A stretch of DNA of 64,000 bases, from contig NZ_JFKB01000004.1 of assembly GCF_002115745.1 (NCBI RefSeq), positions 62,001-126,000 on the forward strand. Reading direction: 5' to 3'. Below, one piece after another: positions 8,913-18,079 of this stretch. Each line of letters starts with the position of its first letter. The stretch's first letter is position 1. Below the pieces are notes generated by a model. The model saw only the letters and a list, made by a program, of their open reading frames with translations, made no database searches and had not been told where the DNA came from. Both the position numbers and the translations under genes were made by a program. The DNA is from Thalassospira alkalitolerans (GTDB lineage Bacteria; Pseudomonadota; Alphaproteobacteria; Rhodospirillales; Thalassospiraceae).

Positions 8913-9413
8913 ATGGACAAGTTGCACGAAGCACTCATTTCAATTCGACGGATCCTGCGGGCCAGCGATATCCATGCGAAAAAGCTGGGCAAGGTAACCG
9001 GGCTGAAAACATCGCAACTTCTTGTTCTTCAGTCTCTCGAGGAATTCGGGGAAATGACAGTCGGGGAAATCGCGAATAAGGTTAATCTTGCCCAGGCATC
9101 CGCAACTGCATTGGTGGATAAGCTTCAGGCAATGAACATCGTCCTGCGCGTGCGTGGTGACGCCGATAAACGCAAGGTATTTGTCCGCCTGACAGATTAT
9201 GGCCGCACAGTTCTAGATCGTGCGCCAATGGCGCTTCATGATCGCTTTTCTGATAACTTCAAGGCACTGGAAGAATGGGAGCAAAGCTTCCTTATTGCGG
9301 CTTTGCAGCGCGTATCAGGGATGATGGATGCCAGTGACTATGACGCGGCACCATTGCTCGACCACGAGGTGATTGTCGAAAAGAGCAGTGATCCATCTCG
9401 TTCGACACATTGA
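8913..9413 (+). CDS. ectR: MarR-family regulator of the ectoine operon, EctR-like
   Basis: This 166-residue MarR protein has a winged helix at about 28-100: recognition region VGEIANKVNLAQASATALVDKL, then the wing GDADKRKVFVRLT with the DxR-like motif. The flanking helices provide the dimer interface. A divergent MarR gene (ectR) next to ectABC-ask is known from methylotrophs and other halophiles, where the regulator represses the operon at low salinity. The same role here is inferred from position. Start ATG 8913 begins MDKLHEALISIRR. The 228 nt that follow, up to the MBL gene, contain no gene or clear terminator. Confidence 0.85.
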   Translation: MDKLHEALISIRRILRASDIHAKKLGKVTGLKTSQLLVLQSLEEFGEMTVGEIANKVNLAQASATALVDKLQAMNIVLRVRGDADKRKVFVRLTDYGRTVLDRAPMALHDRFSDNFKALEEWEQSFLIAALQRVSGMMDASDYDAAPLLDHEVIVEKSSDPSRSTH

Positions 9414-9641
9414 TCGACATTCCGACCACCAGCACACCCAGCAGTCAACTCTGCACTGATGATGATGCTCATTGGTGCGGGGTGAGAGAAATCCTGCTGC
9501 AATTAGGCAGGTCATAAGCCCAAGATAATACAGATACACCAGTAAGGTATTGAATTTATTCACATAAAAAATTGTCATAATATATATTATAGAACTTCTC
9601 GGCGCCCTGAATATATGCCTCTGTATCGGCACGCAGACAGA

Positions 9642-10415
9642 TTAATCAACGGTGATAACAAGCCCGTCGTAAGCTGGCGCAACATTTTCCGGTGTATCTG
9701 CCATTGCCTGATCGTAATCCAACAGGATGCTCATATGGGTAAAGTATGTCTGTTTAGGTTTAAATTCGGCAACCCATTCCAGCGCCTTTTCAAGATGCGC
9801 GTGTGTTGCATGCGGCTTGTGGCGCAGACAATCCACAACCCAGACATCCAGCCCATAAAGATGTTCGCGTGATTCTTCGGGGAAATCCACCACATCGGTT
9901 GAATAGGCAAAGTTGCCAACCCGGAAACCCAGCGTTTCGCCGTAACCGTGGCTCTGGCTAAACGCCGTTATCGGAACCCCTGCTGGCGCCAGCGGTCCGG
10001 AAATAACATGCGGGATCAAAACCGGCTTATAGTAAAAATCTACGCCCTCAGCCAAAGGCTCAAACACATAACCAAACCGATGATCGATTTCAGCTATCGT
10101 AGTTGATGATGCGTAAACATCAATCGGTCGATGCATCGCGACATTGATCCATCGAAGCTCGTCAATGCCATGAACATGATCGGCATGTGCATGGGTGAAC
10201 AGTACAGCATCAATATGATTGATATCGTGCTGTAACGCCTGTTCGCGAAAATCCGGCGTTACATCGACAAGAATCTTCTTTCCCGCCTGCTCGATCAGGA
10301 TCGAGCTTCTAAGCCGCCGGTTTTTCGGGTTTTTCGGATTACACTTTCCCCATCCCAAGCCAACTGATGGGACTCCGTTCGAGGATCCGCAGCCAAGGAT
10401 GGTAATTTTCGTCAC
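9642..10415 (-). CDS. MBL-fold metallo-hydrolase, PhnP/RNase Z-like
   Basis: This 257-residue protein shows the metallo-beta-lactamase metal motif HAHADH (75-80), the N-terminal GCGSSNGVPSVG typical of the PhnP/RNase Z-like branch, and a late FTHMSILLDYD histidine region. Such enzymes are zinc or manganese phosphodiesterases; PhnP cleaves cyclic ribose phosphates. With no phn genes nearby, the actual substrate is unknown. It overlaps tatD by 4 nt (ATGA), so the two are translationally coupled at the end of the metG-tatD operon. In many alphaproteobacteria this hydrolase follows metG and tatD, so its position is not unusual. Confidence 0.88.
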   Translation of the reverse strand: MTKITILGCGSSNGVPSVGLGWGKCNPKNPKNRRLRSSILIEQAGKKILVDVTPDFREQALQHDINHIDAVLFTHAHADHVHGIDELRWINVAMHRPIDVYASSTTIAEIDHRFGYVFEPLAEGVDFYYKPVLIPHVISGPLAPAGVPITAFSQSHGYGETLGFRVGNFAYSTDVVDFPEESREHLYGLDVWVVDCLRHKPHATHAHLEKALEWVAEFKPKQTYFTHMSILLDYDQAMADTPENVAPAYDGLVITVD

Positions 10416-11230
10416 TGCGCATCAGCCTCCAGCGTCAGCAGGTGCTTGCGATCAGCCTTGGTAAATAGTGCAAAGAAATTATCCGTGGTCGCACGTGCGA
10501 TATCTTCAACACTTACACCTTTTATTTCTGCCAGTTTTGCCGCCGTATGGGCGACATAGCTGGGTTCGTTTGGCTTACCACGCTTGGGTACCGGCGCCAG
10601 ATATGGCGCATCGGTTTCCACCAACAATCGCTCAAGCGGCACATCGGCAACCGCAGCCTGAATCTCCTTGGCGGAATTAAAGGTAATAATCCCAGAACAC
10701 GAGATGTAAAACCCGATCTTCAATGCGCGCTGCGCCAGCATGGCCGAACTTGAAAAACAATGAATGACACCGGTGAACGGGCCCTTGGCATATTCTTCTT
10801 CAAGGATATCCATGGTGTCATCATCGGCATCGCGCGTATGCACGATTAAGGGTAGACCGGTTTCACGACAGGCCGCGATATGCGCGCGGAAACTTTGTCG
10901 CTGGGCATCACGCGGGGCATGATCGTAATAGTAATCCAGACCACTTTCACCGATCCCGATGATTTTTAGATCGGATGCCATCTCAATCAAGGTGTTGGGG
11001 TTAGATAGTCCCTCCTCGCCCGCCTCATGCGGATGAACCCCGACAGTGCAATAGATATGATCAGCCTTGGCGGCAACGGCACGAACATTTTCAAACGTTG
11101 AAAGTTTCACACCAATGCTAACCATCATGCCGACACCAGCATTACGCGCACGCGCAACAGTTCCGGCAAAGTCTTCGGAAAACTGCGGATAATCCAGATG
11201 GCAATGGCTGTCGACGAGGGCGACATTCAT
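10412..11230 (-). CDS. tatD: TatD-family metal-dependent deoxyribonuclease
   Basis: This 272-residue TIM-barrel hydrolase has DSHCHLDYPQF (7-17, the first metal histidines), GESGLDYYYDHAP with catalytic Glu near 94, LIVHTRDADDD, GVIHCFSSS and VETDAPYLAPVP. TatD proteins are Mg2+-dependent 3'-exonucleases acting on single-stranded DNA or RNA and also on D-amino-acid esters. It lies between metG and an MBL hydrolase with 4-nt overlaps on both sides. The same metG-tatD coupling is widespread in bacteria. Confidence 0.93.
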   Translation of the reverse strand: MNVALVDSHCHLDYPQFSEDFAGTVARARNAGVGMMVSIGVKLSTFENVRAVAAKADHIYCTVGVHPHEAGEEGLSNPNTLIEMASDLKIIGIGESGLDYYYDHAPRDAQRQSFRAHIAACRETGLPLIVHTRDADDDTMDILEEEYAKGPFTGVIHCFSSSAMLAQRALKIGFYISCSGIITFNSAKEIQAAVADVPLERLLVETDAPYLAPVPKRGKPNEPSYVAHTAAKLAEIKGVSVEDIARATTDNFFALFTKADRKHLLTLEADAQ

Positions 11231-12792
11231 GCTTTCTCTCCGTCGTCTTCGGTCTCGACATAACGCGGGAAAACGCCTTCTGGCTTCGGAATTTCAGTTC
11301 CTGCCGTTAGGGCATGATCCGGGCCGAGATGTTCAAACCCGCGCTGATTTTCTGGCAAGACCAGTTGATCAAGGATTTTTGTAGCCGATTGCGGCATCAA
11401 CGGCTGAACCATGATCCCGACATGTCGGATAACCTCTGCCAGCACATAAAGGACGGTTTCCATACGTGCCGGATCGGTTTTCTTCAGTCCCCAAGGGGCC
11501 ATTTCATCGACATAACGATTGGCGTCGCCCACCAGTTCCCAAATTGCCTCGATCCCCTTATTGAAGGCTTGGGTATCGAAAAGCGGACGCACAACATCAA
11601 GCATGCCATAGGCTTTACTCAGAATGACCTGATCAGCGTCGATAAACGCACCCGGATTTGGCACCATCGCATTACAGTTCTTATGGATCATCGACAGAAC
11701 GCGCTGACACATATTGCCAAGATCATTGGCAAGCTCGCTGTTCATGCGGTTGACCATTGAGCGATGGGAAAAATCACCGTCATTGCCAAATGGCACTTCG
11801 CGCAACAGGAAATATCGCGTCTGATCCAGACCGTATTTAACCGTCAGATCATAGGGATCAATAACGTTGCCAGTTGATTTCGAAATCTTTTGGCCTTCAT
11901 TGGTCCACCAACCATGTGCAAAGACGCGTTTGGGTGGTGCGATACCAGCCGCCATCAGTAACGCTGGCCAGTAAACCGCATGGAAACGTGCGATATCCTT
12001 GCCCACCATATGAAGGTCAGCTGGCCAATATTTGGCAAGCTTGTCCGGATCGACATCAGGATAACCAACTGCGGTCAGATAGTTTGTCAGGGCATCAACC
12101 CAGACATACATCACATGATCTTCGTTACCCGGAACCGGAACACCCCATTTAAAGCTGGTGCGCGACACCGAAAGATCATGCATACCGCCTTTAACAAAGC
12201 TGAGAACTTCGTTACGGCGTGATTGAGGAGCAATAAAATCAGGATTGTCGTCATAAAACTTCAGCAGACGATCGCCCCATTCCGACAACTTGAAGAAATA
12301 GCTCGGCTCGGAAACCCATTCAACCGGTGCGCCGGTCGGTGCAAGCTTCTGACCGTCTTTTTCGATCAGTTCTTTCTCGCCATAGAAAGCCTCGTCACGT
12401 ACTGAATACCAGCCGTCGTAGGAGCCAAGATAAATCTCGCCCTTCTCGACCAGCGTCTTCCACAATGCCTGACAGGCCTTTTTGTGGCGTTCTTCGGTCG
12501 TGCGGATGAAATCATCGTTGGAATAGTTCATATGCACGGCCAGATCGCGGAAATTCTGCGACACCTGGTCGGTGAATAATTGCGGATCGATACCCTTGGC
12601 AGCCGCAGATGCATCCACTTTCTGACCATGTTCATCGGTCCCGGTCAGGAACATCACGTCAAAACCGTCCAGGCGCTTGAAGCGGGCCAATACGTCACAG
12701 GCAAGCGTCGTATAGGCATGGCCTATGTGGGGCTTGTCATTGACGTAATAGATCGGTGTGGTGATGTAATAGGGCTGTTTGTGCCCGGTCAT
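11227..12792 (-). CDS. metG: Methionyl-tRNA synthetase
   Basis: This 521-residue class-I synthetase carries the HIGH box literally as HIGH (22-25) and the second active-site motif as KISKS rather than the commoner KMSKS. The C-terminus is an all-helical anticodon-binding domain ending without the dimerisation extension of E. coli MetG, consistent with the roughly 515-residue type found in alphaproteobacteria. It charges initiator and elongator tRNA-Met. ATG 12792 is chosen over an upstream in-frame start because AAGGA lies about 9 nt ahead and it starts directly before the Rossmann fold. It overlaps tatD by 4 nt. Confidence 0.96.
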   Translation of the reverse strand: MTGHKQPYYITTPIYYVNDKPHIGHAYTTLACDVLARFKRLDGFDVMFLTGTDEHGQKVDASAAAKGIDPQLFTDQVSQNFRDLAVHMNYSNDDFIRTTEERHKKACQALWKTLVEKGEIYLGSYDGWYSVRDEAFYGEKELIEKDGQKLAPTGAPVEWVSEPSYFFKLSEWGDRLLKFYDDNPDFIAPQSRRNEVLSFVKGGMHDLSVSRTSFKWGVPVPGNEDHVMYVWVDALTNYLTAVGYPDVDPDKLAKYWPADLHMVGKDIARFHAVYWPALLMAAGIAPPKRVFAHGWWTNEGQKISKSTGNVIDPYDLTVKYGLDQTRYFLLREVPFGNDGDFSHRSMVNRMNSELANDLGNMCQRVLSMIHKNCNAMVPNPGAFIDADQVILSKAYGMLDVVRPLFDTQAFNKGIEAIWELVGDANRYVDEMAPWGLKKTDPARMETVLYVLAEVIRHVGIMVQPLMPQSATKILDQLVLPENQRGFEHLGPDHALTAGTEIPKPEGVFPRYVETEDDGEKA

Positions 12793-12825
12793 GGTCGCAA
12801 ATCCTTCGCGCAAGTCGTGAAACAA

Positions 12826-12860
12826 AACGGCCCGAAACTCAGTGTTCCAAGCGGGCCGTT
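12826..12860 (-). terminator. Hairpin between holB and metG, possible attenuator
   Basis: AACGGCCCG (12826-12834) pairs perfectly with CGGGCCGTT (12852-12860) over a 17-nt loop. On the minus strand it is followed by TTGTTTC, only partly U-rich. It lies 34 nt before the metG start, so it may end holB transcripts or modulate read-through into metG. Confidence 0.5.
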
Positions 12861-12891
12861 ATGGTCATAATTCCGGTTGATTGGTGCTTTT

Positions 12892-13995
12892 TTAGTTTCG
12901 CATGGTTTCTTCAAGCATGAAGAACGCATTGAGCAAAGCCTGTTTGCGATCAAGATGCAAGCCACGCGTGGCACTCATCAATTCGCTGATCTTTTCCCAC
13001 ACCTCAATCCATTGATCAAGCGGTTGCGCAGCAGCCATGCGCTGCATTGCTGCCAATTCGCCGTCAACAACTTCGCGGGGTGCCTGCCCGGTTGCACCAA
13101 AACGGATCAACCGCCCCAGCCACCAATGCAACAACTGTGTAATGGTCGCAAAGGCCGCGTCGCGATCCGCGGGTGAAAACCGTTCCGCAAATTTATGCAG
13201 TGCCAAAACGTCAGCATTGGGGAGTGATGCTATCAACTGAACCAGTTCGGTATAAAGCTCAAGCCCGCCGACATCATGCAATTGAAGGGCACGACCAATA
13301 CTGCCTTCGGCAAGACCGGAAAGCGCATCACGTTCGCCAAGATCAAGATCCGGGCAATAACGACCCAAAAGCTCAACCACCTGATGATCTTCAAGTGCCC
13401 CAAGGTTCAACCTGCGACAGCGCGACCGAATGGTTGGCAACAATTTCCCCGGTTGATGTGCAACCAGGATCATCATCGCGTTGGCCGGCGGTTCTTCCAA
13501 TACCTTCAAAATGGCGTTGGCCGCATTGCGGTTCAATTCATCCGCCGCATCGACGATCACAATTCTCCAACCGCCTTCGGCCGCCGTTTTTGACATGAAA
13601 TTGCCAACTGTACGCACGCTATCAACGGTGATTTCACCCTGTAGGCGCTTTTTCTTTTCGTCATATTGGCGTTCGATAACTTTCAGGTCACCGTGACCGC
13701 CGCCAGCGATACGACGAAAAACCGGGTCCTCGGGATCGACATGAAGGCCGTCAGGCGCATCACCAAACAGGCCCAAGCCCCCTTCTCCGCCGCCCGACAG
13801 GACAAATCGCGCCATACGATAGGCAAGTGTCGCCTTGCCAACACCACGCGGCCCGCACAGCAACCACGCATGATGCATGCGTTTGCTGTTCCATGCGTCC
13901 AAAACGGTTTTTTCGGCATCTGCGTGGCCAATAAAGTGATCGTTAAGACGCGGAGTGGGAACGCCACCTTCCTGTTCTAAATCCTTGACGGCCAT
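12892..13995 (-). CDS. holB: DNA polymerase III delta' subunit
   Basis: This 367-residue AAA+ clamp-loader subunit has an N-terminal ATPase-like domain with GPRGVGKATLAYRMA (48-62), the arginine-bearing RSRCRRLN segment near 183, and a C-terminal helical collar. The P-loop ends GKA instead of GK[ST], compatible with a delta' subunit, which does not need to hydrolyse ATP. With delta and gamma/tau it loads the beta clamp. It begins 4 nt after tmk ends, the usual tmk-holB pairing, and continues toward metG. Confidence 0.92.
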   Translation of the reverse strand: MAVKDLEQEGGVPTPRLNDHFIGHADAEKTVLDAWNSKRMHHAWLLCGPRGVGKATLAYRMARFVLSGGGEGGLGLFGDAPDGLHVDPEDPVFRRIAGGGHGDLKVIERQYDEKKKRLQGEITVDSVRTVGNFMSKTAAEGGWRIVIVDAADELNRNAANAILKVLEEPPANAMMILVAHQPGKLLPTIRSRCRRLNLGALEDHQVVELLGRYCPDLDLGERDALSGLAEGSIGRALQLHDVGGLELYTELVQLIASLPNADVLALHKFAERFSPADRDAAFATITQLLHWWLGRLIRFGATGQAPREVVDGELAAMQRMAAAQPLDQWIEVWEKISELMSATRGLHLDRKQALLNAFFMLEETMRN

Positions 13996-13999
13996 TAAC

Positions 14000-14647
14000 C
14001 TAGGCCCCCGGTGCCGGTATATGTGCAGATACGGTTGCGATCATACGTTCCGTCACCTGATTAATATCGCCATTGGCATCTATAATCTTGCAGCGTTTCG
14101 AATCTTCCCGGGCAATTTCAAGAAACCCATCGCGAAGCCGTTGATGGAAAGCTGTTCCCATACGTTCAAACCGGTCTTCGGCGGCACTGACATTGGCAAA
14201 CCTTGCCCCTGCCCGTTCCAACCCAATATCGACCGGCAAATCAAAGATCAGAGTCAGATCAGGTTTGAAATCGCCAATCGCAATATGCCAAAGGTTTTGG
14301 ATGTAATCCGCGCCAAGGCCGTGTCCAAACCCTTGATACGCGACGGATGAATCGGCGAAACGATCACTTAAAACAACCTTGCCACCGGCAAGTGCCGGGC
14401 GAATGGTGCGTTCAACGTGATCACGGCGTGACGCGAACATCAAAAGCGCTTCGGTTACGGCGTCCCAGCGCCCAGGATCACCGGTCAGCAAAAGATTTCG
14501 AATTTCCTCGGCACCGGGCGATCCGCCCGGTTCGCGAGTCACGACAACGTCGCGATTATGACGATGGAACCATTCTTCAAGTCGGCGTATCTGGGTGGTT
14601 TTGCCGCTGCCTTCACCGCCTTCAAAGCTGATGAACAAACCGGGCAT
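14000..14647 (-). CDS. tmk: Thymidylate kinase
   Basis: This 215-residue kinase opens with MPGLFISFEGGEGSGKTT (P-loop), followed by DRFADSSVAYQGFG (dTMP site) and a lid near FDLPVDIGLERAGAR. It phosphorylates dTMP to dTDP. ATG 14647 gives the family length (E. coli Tmk is 213 residues). A GTG eight codons upstream is possible and would overlap the preceding gene by 19 nt. Neither has a strong ribosome site. With the ATG start it begins 5 nt after the carboxypeptidase stop, suggesting translational coupling. Confidence 0.94.
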   Translation of the reverse strand: MPGLFISFEGGEGSGKTTQIRRLEEWFHRHNRDVVVTREPGGSPGAEEIRNLLLTGDPGRWDAVTEALLMFASRRDHVERTIRPALAGGKVVLSDRFADSSVAYQGFGHGLGADYIQNLWHIAIGDFKPDLTLIFDLPVDIGLERAGARFANVSAAEDRFERMGTAFHQRLRDGFLEIAREDSKRCKIIDANGDINQVTERMIATVSAHIPAPGA

Positions 14648-14652
14648 CGGGC

Positions 14653-15825
14653 TCAACCGTTCGCTCCCCACAGAAGATATTTGATCGCGGCACCAATGCG
14701 TCCGATAAAGCCAAGGCGACCAACTTCCGTTGCGGCATAAAGCGGGAATTCACGCGGTTCACTGTTGGGAAGTTCGACCTTAAGCGTCGCGATTTGCTGA
14801 CCGGCGCTGATCGGTGCCGGTATCGGCCCTTCGTAGACAATCGACACTTTCAGGTTGTCACGGTTTGTACGCGGTAAGGTCAGAAGGATATCCTGATTGG
14901 CGACCAAATCGACTTTGGGTTCTGATCCAAGCCAGACATTGGCCGCACTTACGACTTCTCCACGATCAAACAGATCGTAATTATCAAATTCGCGGAAGCC
15001 CCAATCCAGAAGTTTCTGCGATTCCGTACGCCGTTCACGTACTGATCCCAGGCCATTGACCACAAGGATCAGGCGGCGGCCATTGCGATCTGCCGTCGCG
15101 GTCAGGCCATAGCCCGCCGTTTCGGTATGGCCGGTTTTCATGCCATCAACACCGGCACTGGTCCCCAAAAGCGGATTGCGGTTCGGCTGGCGGATACCGT
15201 TATAGGTAAATTCCTTGACGGAATAGAGCTTATAAAGCTCCGGGTAATTTCGGATGGTATCGCTTGCAAGGATTGCAAGGTCATGAACTGTCACCAGATG
15301 TTCTTCATCGGGCCAGCCTGTTGCGTTCTTAAAAACGGATTTGGTCATGCCGATTTTGCGGGCTTCGGCAGTCATTTCCTCGGCAAAGGCTTCTTCAGTC
15401 CCTGCCAGTCCTTCGGCAACAACAATCGCAGCGTCGTTACCTGACTGAACAATTATGCCATGTAGAAGATCATTGACCGAAACGTCGGAGTTCACCTCGA
15501 CAAACATTTTCGATCCGCCCTTGCGCCAGGCTTTCTCACTGACATGGAACGTGTTTTCAAGTGACACACTGCCATCTTTGATACGCTTAAACAGCAGATG
15601 CACCGTCATCATTTTTGTCATTGATGCCGGTTCGGTAAGTGTATCGCCATTTTTGTTCAGCAGAACTGTACCGGTATCAAAATCCATCAGATAAGCTTCG
15701 CGCGCGATGGTTTCGATTGCCTGCGCGCTGGTCAGGGACATCGTCATGACAGAACCAAGTATCGCGGCCCCGACCACTACCCGGTTCAGTTTACTCTTGA
15801 ACGGAATTGGCGGCATCAAACTCAT
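14653..15825 (-). CDS. D-alanyl-D-alanine carboxypeptidase, PBP5/6 type
   Basis: This 390-residue serine peptidase has a signal peptide (hydrophobic 16-35, ending AQA), SxxK nucleophile SMTK (68-71), SGN (128-130) and KTG (230-232). A C-terminal beta domain (about 285-370) and a terminal amphipathic or hydrophobic stretch would tether it to the periplasmic face. It removes the terminal D-Ala from peptidoglycan pentapeptides, limiting cross-linking. It follows mltB and rlpA, making three consecutive wall-modifying genes before tmk. The 143 nt between rlpA and this gene contain no clear terminator, so read-through is possible. Confidence 0.94.
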   Translation of the reverse strand: MSLMPPIPFKSKLNRVVVGAAILGSVMTMSLTSAQAIETIAREAYLMDFDTGTVLLNKNGDTLTEPASMTKMMTVHLLFKRIKDGSVSLENTFHVSEKAWRKGGSKMFVEVNSDVSVNDLLHGIIVQSGNDAAIVVAEGLAGTEEAFAEEMTAEARKIGMTKSVFKNATGWPDEEHLVTVHDLAILASDTIRNYPELYKLYSVKEFTYNGIRQPNRNPLLGTSAGVDGMKTGHTETAGYGLTATADRNGRRLILVVNGLGSVRERRTESQKLLDWGFREFDNYDLFDRGEVVSAANVWLGSEPKVDLVANQDILLTLPRTNRDNLKVSIVYEGPIPAPISAGQQIATLKVELPNSEPREFPLYAATEVGRLGFIGRIGAAIKYLLWGANG

Positions 15826-15968
15826 AACGTCCTAACCTTGTTGTATAATATTATCGTCTCGCCCGATTTTCGAGCTGATGAAGTTTGGTCTTTATGTCGC
15901 AAATCCGGCGAAATTGTGCAACCGGTTCAATTATCCTGCAAATTCCGAATGATCGGAATGAACAAACC

Positions 15969-17033
15969 TTAGCACCCCGAAACGCTGCTTTGCGGCGCAC
16001 CGTCTGCGCACTCGACAACAACCTTTGCACCGTTTTGACCGGTTGCGATCACCCGTTCAAGCAGAATGTCGGCTTCGGGAACTGTATTTAACGGACCAAG
16101 ACGGACACGGTAAAATGTCGTTCCCTTGACATCCACGGGCTCGATCTTGGTTGGTGCCATGTCATAAAGACGATTTCGCAGATTAAGGGCATTGTCATAG
16201 ACCGAAAAGGCACCTGCCTGCACAAAGATTGACGACGGGGAAACCGGTTCAACCCGAACGGCAACATTATCTTCGGCCGTACCGTCCAGCGGCGTCAGCT
16301 CAGCCGACTGAGATATCGGGGCATTGTTTGACGGCGGCGTCAGGCGAATGGTCGATTTGGTTGGCTCACCGCTATCTGTGATCGGACCGTCATCAAGACG
16401 CACGGTTTCAACGGTATCGCGCGGCGCGGCTGAAACGGTTTGTTGTTCTGCCTGTGTTACTTCCGGTGCGGCCTTGCCCTGGGCAATTGCGGCCATCTGT
16501 CTGCTTTCATCCTCGATCACCTCGACCAGAACCTTTGCGGTTCCTTTCTTTTCGAAACCAAGGAGTTGTGCTGCACGGCGCGACATATCAATAATGCGAC
16601 TATGGGCAAACGGCCCGCGATCATTGATACGAACTTTAAGCGAACGACCGTTTTCAAGATTGGTTACACGAACAACACTGGGCAACGGCAAGGTACGATG
16701 TGCCGCCGATACTTCGTATTGATCAAAAATTTCACCATTGGCTGTTTGCTTGCCGTGAAATTTAGGGCCGTACCAGGATGCAATCCCAGTTTCCTTGTAT
16801 TCATAGTCAGCCGCCGGATAATACCATTGACCGGAAATCTCATACGGATTGCCGATCTTATAGTTTCCTACCTGTGCAGGCTGGGATTGAACACCGCCAA
16901 TGCGTTTGACGCTATGGACAGCCAGCTGTGTTTCGGCACAACCAGCCAATAGAACGGCCATGGCAAGTGCACCGGCAGCCCAACGCCCCCTGTGGCATAC
17001 TTGCGCTAGCGCCCTGCGCACATTTTTCCGCAT
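15969..17033 (-). CDS. rlpA: RlpA-like septal lytic transglycosylase with SPOR domain
   Basis: This 354-residue lipoprotein has a lipobox LLAGC with Cys32 after a basic, hydrophobic leader. A double-psi beta-barrel spans about 80-155 (GIASWYGPKFHG, ... RINDRGPF), then a low-complexity linker, and a C-terminal SPOR domain at about 268-345 (FVQAGAFSVYDNALNLRNRL). RlpA proteins are outer-membrane-anchored and cut denuded glycan strands at the septum; SPOR domains bind such glycans. The DPBB glutamate/aspartate site region is intact. It lies 38 nt after mltB and is probably co-transcribed with it. Confidence 0.93.
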   Translation of the reverse strand: MRKNVRRALAQVCHRGRWAAGALAMAVLLAGCAETQLAVHSVKRIGGVQSQPAQVGNYKIGNPYEISGQWYYPAADYEYKETGIASWYGPKFHGKQTANGEIFDQYEVSAAHRTLPLPSVVRVTNLENGRSLKVRINDRGPFAHSRIIDMSRRAAQLLGFEKKGTAKVLVEVIEDESRQMAAIAQGKAAPEVTQAEQQTVSAAPRDTVETVRLDDGPITDSGEPTKSTIRLTPPSNNAPISQSAELTPLDGTAEDNVAVRVEPVSPSSIFVQAGAFSVYDNALNLRNRLYDMAPTKIEPVDVKGTTFYRVRLGPLNTVPEADILLERVIATGQNGAKVVVECADGAPQSSVSGC

Positions 17034-17071
17034 TCCGCTGTCCCCATTTGGATAATGTCAAAGCAATTCAA

Positions 17072-18079
17072 TTAGCGACCCGCAATCGCATCGGCAAGTG
17101 TGCCGACAGCAATCGCAAAATAGGTTGACCGGTTCCAATGCATGATGGTGTGGAAATTGTTATAAACCATATATGCAGGTCCGGCACCGTCATTTACGAT
17201 GACAACAGACGCATCCATATCCGCAACCGGAAGATTCGCCCCATTCGGCATGCGAACACCAAGCTTTTGCCATTCCGCAATCGGTTTACGAATTTCACGG
17301 CCGGTTATAGATTTATCAAGGTCAGCTGGAATGCTGATCTTTCGCCCCCAGCGTTCATCCGCTTTCCAGCCCACGGTCGAAAGATAATTGGCCGCTGATG
17401 CAAAGACATCTTCCTTGGCGCCCCAAAGATCAATTTTACCGTCATCATTGCCATCCTTGGCATAGCTAAGGAACGTGGATGGCATGAACTGAGCCTGCCC
17501 CATCGCACCGGCCCACGAACCGATCATTTTCTCAGGCGCAATATGACCGGCATCAAGGATTTTAAGCGCGTTGATCAGTTCTTTACGGAAATATTCGGCA
17601 CGCCGACCTTCAAAGGCAAGGGTTGCCAGCGAATCAATAACCGAATAACCGCCTGTGTGGCGTCCAAAACCGGTTTCGATTCCCCAGAATGCAGTCAGGT
17701 AATGTCCGGGAACACCATATTTTTTGGCTGCAGCATCAATGATACTGCGGTTTTCAACATATTTTCGGCGTCCCTCATCAATCCGCGACTGAGGGACAAC
17801 ACGCTGAAGATACTGCTCAAAAGTCAGTTTGAATTCCGGTTGACTACGGTCATATTCAATCACCTTCGGGATCGGCTGGGTTTTGGCAAAGGCAACATCC
17901 AGTGTTGGCTGGGAAATGCCTTTTGATGCCGCATCCTTCTTAAAATCAGCCAGCCAAACGTCAAAGCCCTCGGTTGTAAATGCAGGCAATGCATCGGTGT
18001 CGGTTTGAGCCACAGCCGGAGAGACCGTTACAAGCATGCCGATAATTGACGCTACAGTGCCGATGGTCCTAAAATTCAT
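17072..18079 (-). CDS. mltB: MltB-family lytic murein transglycosylase
   Basis: This 335-residue protein has a signal peptide (about 1-25, ending AVAQ) and no lipobox, so it should be soluble in the periplasm. The transglycosylase domain includes FWGIETGFGRHTGGYS with catalytic Glu135 and GAMGQAQFMPST. It cleaves the MurNAc-GlcNAc bond to leave 1,6-anhydro-MurNAc. It has no C-terminal peptidoglycan-binding repeat. The ribosome site is GAGGCGAG before ATG 18079. It is the first gene of the mltB-rlpA pair. Confidence 0.93.
   Translation of the reverse strand: MNFRTIGTVASIIGMLVTVSPAVAQTDTDALPAFTTEGFDVWLADFKKDAASKGISQPTLDVAFAKTQPIPKVIEYDRSQPEFKLTFEQYLQRVVPQSRIDEGRRKYVENRSIIDAAAKKYGVPGHYLTAFWGIETGFGRHTGGYSVIDSLATLAFEGRRAEYFRKELINALKILDAGHIAPEKMIGSWAGAMGQAQFMPSTFLSYAKDGNDDGKIDLWGAKEDVFASAANYLSTVGWKADERWGRKISIPADLDKSITGREIRKPIAEWQKLGVRMPNGANLPVADMDASVVIVNDGAGPAYMVYNNFHTIMHWNRSTYFAIAVGTLADAIAGR

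Noticed and set aside
9414-9641. Possible terminator of ectR (GCAC...GTGC)
   Set aside because: The stem is interrupted by internal mismatches and no T-run follows, so the support is too weak.
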